From Monilinia fructicola (Eukaryota; Ascomycota; Leotiomycetes; Helotiales; Sclerotiniaceae): a stretch of 64,000 bases of DNA. The notes beneath the pieces were generated by a model. The model was not told the origin of the DNA. It did no database searches and saw nothing but the letters and a program-made list of their open reading frames with translations. The DNA is taken from the NCBI GenBank assembly GCA_008692225.1, contig VICG01000005.1, forward strand, positions 1,087,001-1,151,000, read 5' to 3'. Shown piece by piece: positions 31,770-42,067 of this stretch; positions within the stretch are counted from its first letter, which is position 1, and every line of letters starts with the position of its first letter. Made by a program: the position numbers and the translations under genes.

Positions 31770-33721
31770 CTAAAAATTAGCCGAAAACGCGTTAATACAA
31801 GAAATGCGTTTTTATATATTAAATATTCAAAAATTAATAATAAATTAACAAATTAATATTATATTACAAAAAATGCCTTAAAAAATTATAAAACTAAAGG
31901 GCAATTATATTCTTTACAAAAAACCCTGAGAATCGAAGTTCTTATAAATATATAACAAACTATAATCAATATTAATAAAAAAACTTTCTTTATACAAAAA
32001 ACAGCCAATTAGCAATACTGTTTTTTTGCATATATTATAAAAAGAATATGGTAAGAAACATATAAAAAAGCTAATCAAATTAATATATATAATAAATGCA
32101 ATCAATTTTCTCTAACAAATATATTAAACATTTAAAATAAGGGTGGTAGGGGGGCATAATTTACTTTCTCCTTTACTAACAAAAAAAGGTTATTAAAATA
32201 GTTATAGCATTTCGAGAATTTAAAGAATTAAATATTTTTAATATATATCAAATTGGAATGTAACATATAAAAAGGAGTTGAAAAAATCCTTATTTTATAT
32301 TATTATATATAAAATTCATTTTATTTACTTTTTACTATCAAATAAATTAATTTAATTATAGTTATATGGGAAATACAAATCGTATGAGTAAAAAACTTTT
32401 AAATCTATATTAAAAACAGATTTTAGTTTAATTATATTTATCAATATTATTTTTATATAATTTTATGAATTTAAAAGGAAAAGGGTATAATTAATTTTAA
32501 CAAATACAATTATAAAAATATTATATAATTTATAAATTCGAATAAAAACTATAATTGTAAACAATTTTTTAATGAAATATATTATACTTATTATTTTTAA
32601 CTTTTATATAGTTTTTTCGATTGAAATAGAGCAAAAAAAAAATCAGGCAAATAAATATATAAATGATTTTAATTAATAGAAAAATGTATGGGAATAAATT
32701 AGTATTTAAAAGTATTAAAGTATAAAAGAAAAGAAAACATTAAAAAAAGAAATATTAGAAAGTATAGTTTGTTAATTAATAAAGAGAAATATATTATAAA
32801 TAAAAAGTTTAAAAGAGGTGATTGATTGAAGAGAAGGGTGGATTAATATTATTTTATTTTTGGGTATTTAAAGTTTTATTTAATCTCCTAATATAAAAAG
32901 ATTTAATTTAAACATTTTACTTTTTAATTTATAATAAATAATGTAATAGTATATAATAGTAACTATATAAAATTCTACTTTGAATTCAACAAAATAGCTC
33001 AATTTTTATAACCATTTTAATTTCCGGATTTCAATTTTATTAAACAAATATAGCATTATATATATACTTAAATTTAAAAAAAAAGATTTTAAAGTATATA
33101 CCCTCGAAATAATATAAAGATAGTAAAAGCATAAAAAAAGGAATAATCGAAAATCCCTTAAAATTTTATTAATACTACCATTCTATATATTATAAAAATA
33201 TATAAATTAATTATAAAATACAACGGAAATAATAATTTTTATGGTTAATTTTTTTTTAATTTATTATTTCTATTAATCTAAAAGTTCTTTATAGTATAAA
33301 TCATCTTTTTTGGCTTATTAAAAGCTTTTAATAAAATCAATTATTTTAGCCCTTTTAATTTTAATATTTTGAAGCTTTATATTTCTTATTTAATTAATGA
33401 AAAAACCCCCTAAATTTATTATAGCAATACTAATTTGATTGGTATTATTTAAAACTTTTTCTATTAAATAAAAGATATTATTAAGTTAAAAAAGTTAATA
33501 AAAGAAAAAAAAGTTATTTAGGAATCCTATTTGAAATTGATTAATTTATATTAATAATCTAGGAATAATTATACTTTTATAAATAAACCTAATATATAAA
33601 GCTATTTTTCAAGATTCAAATAATATAATTTTCTTAAGGGTAGAATGTGTTATAGTATAAATTTATATGGTAATATATTTGTAGTTAAAGAAATTATAAT
33701 TCGAAATTCTCGCTTAAATGA

Positions 33722-33749
33722 CCCGGCATTGATCCAAAACAACGCCAAG
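33722..33749 (-). repeat. Right terminal inverted repeat of the 2 kb element
   Basis: Read on the minus strand it begins CTTGGCGTTGTTTTGGATCA and ends ATGCCGGG. It looks closest to the ancestral sequence because its C and G positions are kept. Confidence 0.85.
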
Positions 33750-33751
33750 TA

Positions 33752-34555
33752 TTGCACCCCTTTTTATATACCGGGATTGCCTACTACTCGTGCGAAATCC
33801 AGTATTCCCCCTCATTTCCCCGCTTGATAGTACATGTATATCAACATCCCTTATCAAATCACATCATCCTGTCCCGTCCCTCTGAGCTTTACTCTGGACA
33901 TCCCCTTTCCAAGACAGATCTACATCACCATGGTATTCTCGGCCCGAGTATTTCCCATGCTCGAGTTATCTCAGGCTGTACAGTACAGTACAGCACAGCA
34001 CAGCACAGCACAGCACAGTACAGTACAGAGTACGCAAGCTGGAGTCCCCTAGTCGACTGTGCTAGTACACGAGCTCCACTCCGCTCCTGACCCCCTCATT
34101 ACCCCTCTCTCCCGTCCGCATTAGGGAGGATATGCTTGAATCCGTTCGTTCGTGAATTGTGACCGAGCGAGGATCTCTGTTTCCTTGCCAAATCATTATC
34201 CGCGTGTCGTTCGTAAGGTTCCGGACGCTCGCTTTACAAAGTTTTACGGACATCGTGTAGAATCTTCCTTTAGGTTTGGTTTACATACCGTAGGAAAAGA
34301 GAGGCGGGGAAAGTTAAAGGAGAGCGAGCGAGCGAGCCTGCGAGGAGGAACTAAGAGCAGATTGAAGAGATTGACTGACGATTCGCATTCTGAAAAGTTA
34401 GAATGGGATATTAAATTGGCCCTTTCGATACTCGGGTTCACCACGCTAGTTCTTTCCCCCTTCCTCTCCTCTCCTCTCCTCTCTCTCTCTCTTCTTTCTT
34501 TTCGTAACGACTTGGTCTACCCACCATCCAGCAAACTTTCAAATCTCCCGAGACA
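33752..34555. other. Non-coding region right of the TIR element
   Basis: Base composition returns to normal at the element boundary. The segment has an ACAGT/ACAGC pentamer repeat (33976-34029) and CTCTC tracts (34465-34495). Two overlapping plus frames (to 34090 and 34152-34799) are not supported by any motif. Confidence 0.5.
33976..34029 (+). repeat. ACAGT/ACAGC pentanucleotide repeat
   Basis: About ten units alternate between ACAGT at both ends and ACAGC in the middle. Confidence 0.85.
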
Positions 34556-36915
34556 ACCCCTCTCTAGACATGCAACAGAAGAAGTCGTAGCATCCCATCG
34601 GGTAATGACAAGACAAGAAGGTCCGTCCTCCTTGTCTTACTTTTGCCATCGAGTCAAGAACATACATCATCCGTCTATGGACGACTTAGCCAAGGTGGAT
34701 TGTCAAGTTTGCCCAAATCCCCTCACTGTACCCCTCTCGAGATATGCAACATGGGCGGGAGGATCTGTTGTGTTTATCTACGCTCAGATGGCTAGCTAGC
34801 TAGGTGGGAGTAAGCAATACTGTAGGAATGTAGTCAAAGTTAATCTACAAGTCGCCGATGTTTCGGGATTTTCAGGATACATGCATGCTTACGCCTCTTT
34901 CGATAGGCAACGGAAAGATAGAGGGGTCCTGAGTCTGTAAGGTTGTCCTGATTATACTACAGTATAAGCAATGGAGATGGAGCTGACTAATTACCTACTA
35001 CCTATGTAACGGTTACTCAGTACTCGAGTATTAGTAGTAGTAGTGTAAACATTTCTAACTCGGATACATTTGATAAGAACATTGGTTAATAAAATAATAA
35101 TAACGATAATTAATGATTTCTAAATTCCATTATTACTCCTGATGCTCCTTTTGTATATTTACTCTATATTTATTATTTATTATTTATTATTTTTATTATT
35201 ATTTATTATTTATTATTTATTATTTATTATTTATTATTTTATTATTTTTATTTATTTTTATTATTATTATTATTATTTATTATTTTTATTTATTATTTAT
35301 TATTTATTATTATATTATTTATTATTTATTATTTATTATTTTTATTATTTATTTATTATTTATTATTTATTATTATTATTTATTTATTATTTATTATATT
35401 ATTTTTATTATTTATTATTTATTATTTATTTATTATTTTATTATTTTATTTATTATTTATTATTTACTATTTACTATTTTCCTCTTTCCTCTTTTGATTA
35501 ATATTCCAACCTTATTACAAGTATTCTAGTTCTGCTTATATCTCACAGTTGCCCACTATGATAAGTCACGGGACGAATCTCGATCGGAAGGGGGATCTAC
35601 CTTTCACTATAGGTCAAGTAATTATCCAAAATCTTCTCTTACCCCTCTCTAGACATGCAACAATAAAACTTTACAATAGCATCATCATCATCATAACCTT
35701 TCTGGTAAGCTCTTCCTCTTATGTTTAGGTGTCTCGATAGAGGAGTAGAAGCTATTCCATAAGCTTTCTGAAATACCTCTCTTCCCTCTCGCGATATGCA
35801 ACAGATATCTAGAGAGACGGGGAAAGGACTATCCTACGACTCATGACGGTTCTAGACTTCCCCTTTACCCCTCTGTGGTATCAACTTGTATGGACAACTC
35901 ATCTCTTTCTTGATATCACTTTGAGCACATTCTGCCTATTTGCGTAACAACTCAGGTCAAAACCTCTAGTCTACTCACTGATATCCCGCGGTAATAGGCA
36001 TGTACATATTGTACTGAAAGGATCTACACCTAAGATATCAAACCTTGGTGGCTTCTAGATTTCCTCTTACCCCTCTCTCAGATATGCAACATACAAGATA
36101 GGAGTTTGCACTTGCACCATATCCAGATCATTTTTGTGGAGAGGGTAGTCAGTACTGTCCCTCTTTTGGATTGTCATCTCTAGAGGAGAGGCAGTAGCGA
36201 GGCCATTTCACGATTCATGCAAAGTTTACACTCTCTTTCAATCCTGATTACTAGGTACTCCTCGTTATGTGTGCAACAGGAGGTAAAATGATGGCTCTTC
36301 CTCAACTCAATAAGGTTTCCATGAGATTTCAGACCCTCTCTACTTGGATCCGATGAGGGGCAGGAGCTGGATATTCTACGGATAGACATTGTGAGAGATA
36401 TGGTAATAATAGGAGAAGAAAATTCGATGGCGATGTTATTGTTGATGACTCTAATATCTCAACGACCGCTAGTGGACTCTATAGGATGTCCTGATCGATA
36501 GTTTCAACATAGTGGATATAACCAATTCAACCAAACAGCTCTCCTTTCTCCATATTCTCATCACTTTACGGATATGCAACAGAAAGATATGAAGTATCGT
36601 ATCTAAATCACAGCATTCCCTCATATGCAGGTCTCAAGTGATGATGATTTGATTGCTAAATATATGGATACAAACAGGTATTGAACACAACCTGATCCAT
36701 AAACCCTTTCACCCACCGTGTCTCTTTTCAAATAGACACAAACCCTCTTCAAGATTTCTATTTATGTAATTGTCAACACAAATCGTTTTGTGCAAAGAGT
36801 CATTGTTGGACATATGAAGGATGTATATTACCAATAGGCACAGCTACGGCACAATCTCTCCACACATTCCCAAATACTCCTCTTTTCCTCTTTTCCTCTC
36901 TTCAGACATGCAACA
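34556..36915 (+). repeat. Cluster of a dispersed degenerate motif, core GAYATGCAACA, at least seven copies
   Basis: The 11-nt core GAYATGCAACA occurs exactly at 34567, 34741, 35652, 35793, 36081, 36571 and 36905, all on the plus strand, with a weaker copy near 36268. Most copies are preceded by a pyrimidine tract ending CCCCTCTC. Spacing is irregular (about 145-335 bp, except where the ATT microsatellite intervenes). No other exact copy was noticed elsewhere in the window. Sequence between copies is not obviously conserved. The function is unknown. Confidence 0.75.
35150..35480 (+). repeat. TTATTTA/ATT microsatellite, about 330 bp
   Basis: The tract is almost only T and A in TTA TTA TTTA pattern. 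It creates a spurious 119-codon hydrophobic frame on the plus strand. It lies between the second and third copies of the GAYATGCAACA motif. Confidence 0.95.
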
Positions 36916-37374
36916 AAAAAACCCTTCAACTATCACCATATTAACAATCACTGACTGCCAACATCACCCTTCCTCTCATCTCTCCACGTGAAGCCCTCGA
37001 TTGGCATATAAACAAGATTTATCGTAAAACCCTACTCATCCCTTTTGGCTTCTCTCATCCACCATCCACCTTTACTCACAAAGAGAGGGTACCCTTCCAC
37101 TAGTTTCCCTTTGGTTTGTTCTTATAATCTCATACTACTTGGTACATAATACATCAAGGATATGTAGTATATAAACAAGGATATACACAAACGAAAGCTT
37201 TGGGATTCGAGCAGAGTTGGAGGATATTCTCTTAATCAACTTTCAATATACTCACTCCTGTGGAAGAAATTTGGCATGTCTTGCGATTTCCTTGATATTG
37301 CAATGGTATTGGTATTGGTGTTTCATTATAGATCTATTATCGGTAGATAACTATCATGTCACGTAATGGCAAAG

Positions 37375-37562
37375 GGTAGAACCTACCGTGATTAGTAGGA
37401 GGGGGGGTGGAATGGTAAAATCTGTCTTGTAGGACATCCCCATTGTAGCTTCTACCATTCTGCCATAGGCTCTACCTTTATTGTAATCTTGAGAGAATCG
37501 AACAAAAAGTAGAATCTCGATTTTTCAAGGTAGATCCTACTAGTATCATATAGAATCTAAGA
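37375..37562. repeat. Cluster of imperfect palindromes of the type GTAGA(A/T)(C/T)CTAC
   Basis: Six related 10-13 nt elements occur in 190 bp: GGTAGAACCTACC (37375), GTAGCTTCTACC (37445), ATAGGCTCTACC (37465), AGTAGAATCTCG (37509), GGTAGATCCTAC (37529) and ATAGAATCTAAG (37551). Spacing of the last ones is about 20-44 nt. The sites are near-palindromic, so orientation is undefined. Confidence 0.6.
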
Positions 37563-39815
37563 GGTATAATAGTAAAGTACCTTGTAAACTCGTAGCATGA
37601 GGGTCGTTTGCCGTATATCATATAAAGCACAAAACCAATGAATAGTACCTACTTCCTCTAGGGGTAAAAGTATAAGTCGAAATAGCAACGTAATGCGGAA
37701 TAAAATGGGATCAAAACGTTGCCTGTAACGAGATGAGACTCGTCCAGGACACAAGCTATCTGTATGCTATGATTGCGAATATATTACCTAGGTATGTTTA
37801 CCATCTATCAACCTCCAACCCCCGAAACTCCATCAAAGCTGCAAAAGCCCAAATAATTCTCATTTGCCCTTCTGTGGTATCAATTGATATCCAACAAACT
37901 TTCATCTCTCGAATGACCAAGCCGTAGTATCTGCCAATCATTGATCACTGACTGTGACTGTGATTGTACAATTTCCTCAGTGAATATCATCTCGCATCCA
38001 CCCCATCAATCCGATCCTATAGTCTAACCCCCCATTCTCCTCCATATCATATAACATCATACCATCAATCCATCACGATACCACCAGTTCCCCCACCCCA
38101 CAAGCATCAAGCATCAGAATGACAAGGAGAGAAACGAGATCGCGCATCCCGTCTCACAAATTCCTCTGCCTGTTCAAGCTCTTCTCCAACCTTTCCATCC
38201 TGCACCAAGGACCATAGGATGCCAACGATCATACTTCGCAATTCATACCTCACAACCCATTCCTCAACCTAAACCTAACCCCCAATTAACCTCCGGCGCA
38301 TCTCGAGAAAGATATAAAAGTATTCCTTGTCCCTAGGTAGGAGGTACACATCATTAACAACCAACCACCACATCCAGTATCTAGATGTATATATAAAAAC
38401 AAAGTAAAAAAATGCACTACCATTCCAGTTCGAATACTACAACACCATCCCCCTCATTTATTCCCTTTTCTTGAATATAAATATTCCCCGCTCCTTTCTT
38501 TCTCTAAAGTATGATATTTCTGACAATATACTATATTTACACAACATCCTTTTACTTTTTAATATAGTGTATATTTTTACATATAAAGCAGTAGAAGCTT
38601 TAAGCATCCACGTCAAAAGATCTTCAAAACATTATATCAGTTTCAAAATCGCTTCAATATACCATCATACCATTCTTAATCCCACTCTAACTCTTCAATT
38701 TCACTTCGCTTCAACTTCACCAATTTCACTTTAATACCATTAATAACATCATTGTTTTATCAAGAGTCACACATTGTAATTATTTCCCTTCGTTAGAGTA
38801 TGCTATCTCATCATTTCGTTAGGATCCAAGTTGCTTTTTCTGCCTCGCTTTCACCCCCCTATTTTGAGCGCGCCCTCTTCTTCTACAATAACGTATTACC
38901 TACCCACTTGAAATTCTAAAGGGCTTCAGTACTAATCATAACAACAACAAGAATACTAATGAATATCATATATCTAAACAAACTTGAATGAAGCAAGATC
39001 CTATAATATACTTAAATAAGCTTAAACTCAATCCACCAAACTCAACAAACCAAGCTCAAAAAAAAAAAAAAGAGTAAGCTATCAGTGCCAACTCCTATTT
39101 GCATAAACAACACTGCCAGTGCCACAAAATCTAACAATACACCCCCATGTATACCATAGCAACAGACCAGAATACACATAGGATTCCGCCATATATAAGA
39201 TATGACATAGCACATCCGCAAACTTTGGCACTCTAGGATCCCCTCATTCTCCCCTCTCCCGAACACAAATACTCCCCGTCCCTTCGAATTCCTTCTGCCC
39301 GCACGGAGACGCCTCTGCAGCGAACCAAGATGTCCGATGGCCGGGTTCTACTCGGCACGTGGAACGATGAATGCAATGAGAGTTAGACTTTCTGCGGTGT
39401 CGATTTTCACGCCTCGGGTAGCGGAGGTGGGAGGGGGCGTTGGTATGTTGGTATGTTGCTCTATTGTTTCTATTTCTGACTCTGTCTGGATCTGTATCGC
39501 TGGATGCTAGATGTTAGATGCGAATCGCTACTGTATATGCAAACAAGACGGAAAAAAAGACTATCCCCTCTCCTCCCCTCTCCTCTCCTCTATGCGATCC
39601 AGCAAAAACACACCCAACCATTCAAAACCACCCCCCAAACTCCCCACAAACACCACCACCACCATCAACAAAATCACCCCAAAAGATAAAAGTCGCTTGT
39701 GAAAGAACAGGGGAGATGGCAACCGAGGTGGTAGAGTCACCACCCAAAATCAACCCAAGTCTCTCCCAGCCTATAGCTAGCTAGCTCTTGATGAAACCGC
39801 TGATTCGACTTTCTC

Positions 39816-39880
39816 CTCCTCCTCCTCCTCCTCCTCTCCTCCTCCTCCTCCTCCTCCTCATCATCATCATCATCATCCTC
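39816..39880 (+). repeat. CTC trinucleotide tract followed by ATC repeat
   Basis: Some twenty trinucleotides of CTC with one interruption pass into ATC units. All open frames here are low complexity. Confidence 0.85.
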
Positions 39881-40696
39881 CTAAACCTTACGCGTAGCCC
39901 CAACCCACGATATCGACGCAAGCACATACCAACGATGGGTTCTCGCGCAGCTACACTTGTACCGTCGCCGAGGATGACGTTGCATCGAGAATTACGCCGA
40001 AGGAGAGGGGTATGAAGCGTCGCGCGCTCATGCTCAAATGTTATACTGATTTTGTAGTGAATGAGATATGGATCACTATATATATACCACCCACGCACAA
40101 GTAAGATAAGCCGAAACCAAGACCAAACCAACCATGCACATCCATGCAGCCCACAACATGCGTCAGAACTCGATTAACCAAAGCCATCCAACAACCACCC
40201 CGCGTGACCGCTGCTCTGCCCCCTTCCCATCTAAGCACAAACTCGTCGCTGATACATATCTAGTACGTACATCAGAGACAGCCCGGAGATCAACTTTCCA
40301 ACTTTTCAACGTCCCGTCGTCCCATCGTCCCTGGCATCCGTACAGCCATGTAATTATGCAGTATAGCAATTATAGCAATATAGCAATATAGCAATATAGC
40401 AACACGGCAACACAGCAACTTTCCTCCCACTAATTACCCTCTACCATCCACCCACCACTCACCACCCATCAACCTCCCACCCTCTACCCACCACCTAGCA
40501 CCCTCCCACCCCCTCCCCCAAAATCCCAAGATCCCACCTCCCCCCTCTTCCCCGCCCATCTCCCCCCCCCAAAGGAACAATCAACACAAAACCACCAAAG
40601 CCCACGAAAAAAACAATCATACAATAAGAGAACCCCGCTCTCGACACATCAGATAACACCACGTCAACCCCCCAAGCGAAAGACGAAAGACGAAAG

Positions 40697-40731
<35 letters not shown>

Positions 40732-41347
40732 ACGTCTCATTCACCGTTCCCACTTGACATATACTGTAGCCCTCACCAAGGATCCGGAGTGTAGAAGATA
40801 ATTAGATGATACATAGGGGTTCGCTATACGTCTTCCTCGCTTCTTGATATGGTGGAGTTTTGGGATTGGGTTGTTTACTGTGATATGATATATGATATGA
40901 TATGGTGCAAAAAGGATCAAATACATCACGTATGGAACGACAAGTAGGTGAAGAAGCGAGAATGGGTATTGAAAAAGATGCCTCTGGCATGGGATTCAAA
41001 GTCCCTACTAAGGAAGAATCAACGAATAGAGTTGCATCATCGCACTCACACAACAATATTGCAGTTGATTCCCGTAGAGCGCACCAGGCCAGACGAGGGT
41101 GCGTGCTAACCTGCAAACAAACGAGCAGAAGGTGCAATCATAAAATCATCAAAGGGTGAAACTCCAGCTCCAGCCGACCAAAGCGAGCGAGTCCATCCTT
41201 CCATCCATCTATACGGCCGATAACAAGAGCCAACGAGTCAAAAAAAGAAGTAGAAGAAAAGGAAAGAAAATGATAATAGAAAGAAACGAATATAAAAACT
41301 CCCAAGTGTCCTATCCCTTCACCCGTCCCCCCAAGGCTTAAAGAGAA

Positions 41348-42067
41348 TCAGAGAGCAAGCTTTCCTTTCGAGCCAAACACATCCTCTTGGATACTCGTCC
41401 ACAACTCCGCGAGAACGCCTTGCTCACTATCCCGGCCGACAAACCTTCCCCTGATCTGCTCGCCCCGGGCCCTCACGCCCTCGACCCACTCGCCCAAATC
41501 CACGCTCGCTTCCCCTTCATTCCCCACCACCTCCGTCAACACATTGACGGCGGCAACAACCTCTTCGGGCTGCGCACTCACAATGTGGATTTCCTGTTTG
41601 GGAATCGCCGTGTCGATGCTCTCCTTGATGGGCTGGGACGCGCCGTAGTTATCCGGAGGGATGGGGACGCGCACGGCGAAGGACTGGGAGGCGAGGGCAG
41701 TCGCGGCAGCACGAGATGGTCGAGGTGTGGAGATGGAGGCCGAGGGGGAGGGTCGGGGAGCCGAGGTGCGGAATCCTTGCATGAGGGGCATGGTTTTGAT
41801 GGAGGGGGGGAGGGGACGGTGGGCCGTGGTGATGGTGCGTTCGTGGGAGAGTTTGGAGGTGAGCTGATGATGGGTGGGTGGCTGGTTAGTTTGGGTTTTG
41901 CTTGCGAGAATGAAAGGAGGGGAGTGGGATGGGGGATATCATGCATACATCTGCTTTTGCGCCCGTGGTTTTCAATTGAGCGCTGGGACTTGCGACGGTC
42001 GAAGTAGTGCTGATGCTACGACGAATGATTTGGGTGAATTTGGTGACGGAGGAGTAACTCGAGACAT
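41348..42067 (-). CDS. Putative small mitochondrial protein of unknown function
   Basis: Exon 2 (41863-41348) is well supported: it codes LTSKLSHERTITTAHRPLPP, then MPLMQGFRTSAPRPSP, a Ser/Pro-rich stretch and a hydrophilic C-terminus rich in Glu and Val. Exon 1 should end at 41949 (GTATGC donor, acceptor ATCATCAG at 41866-41864). The exon 1 frame that splices correctly reads KFTQIIRRSISTTSTVASPS, a good mitochondrial presequence, but has no ATG; the only near ATG (42067-42065, MSRVTPPSP) is in another frame. A single-base error or another 5' exon would reconcile them. I do not recognise the family. Confidence is good that a gene exists, poor for its start. Confidence 0.6.

Larger units (their letters stand above)
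31742..33749. mobile_element. RIP-degraded DNA transposon with 28-bp TIRs and TA target duplication
   Basis: A 2,008 bp block of extreme AT content is bounded by inverted repeats. The left end (31742-31769, CTTAGTATTGTTTTAGATCA...) matches the reverse complement of the right end (33722-33749) at 21 of 28 positions, and all seven differences are transitions. Both ends abut TA (31740-31741 and 33750-33751), the target duplication of Tc1/mariner/pogo elements; the length also fits Fot1/pogo-like elements. No transposase frame survives. The one-sided C-to-T/G-to-A pattern and AT bias indicate repeat-induced point mutation. A second, 256 bp member of the same TIR family lies at 45076-45331. Confidence 0.85.
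36916..41347. other. Gene-poor region with many microsatellites
   Basis: No gene is supported in about 4.4 kb. Notable contents: a cluster of GTAGAxYCTAC-like imperfect palindromes (37375-37562), an AT-rich stretch (38390-38770), a CTC trinucleotide tract followed by ATC (39816-39880), CAATATAG repeats (40370-40420), C-rich DNA (40430-40570) and GAGATGC repeats (40698-40730). The right end should include the 3' UTR of the gene ending at 41348. Confidence 0.55.

Noticed and set aside
34152..34799. 215-codon plus-strand frame
   Set aside because: It runs through CTCTC tracts and two copies of the GAYATGCAACA motif, has no domain, and composition is unlike the genes here.
35142..35501. 119-codon hydrophobic open frame
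   Set aside because: It is a by-product of the TTATTTA microsatellite, made almost only of Leu, Ile, Tyr and Phe codons.
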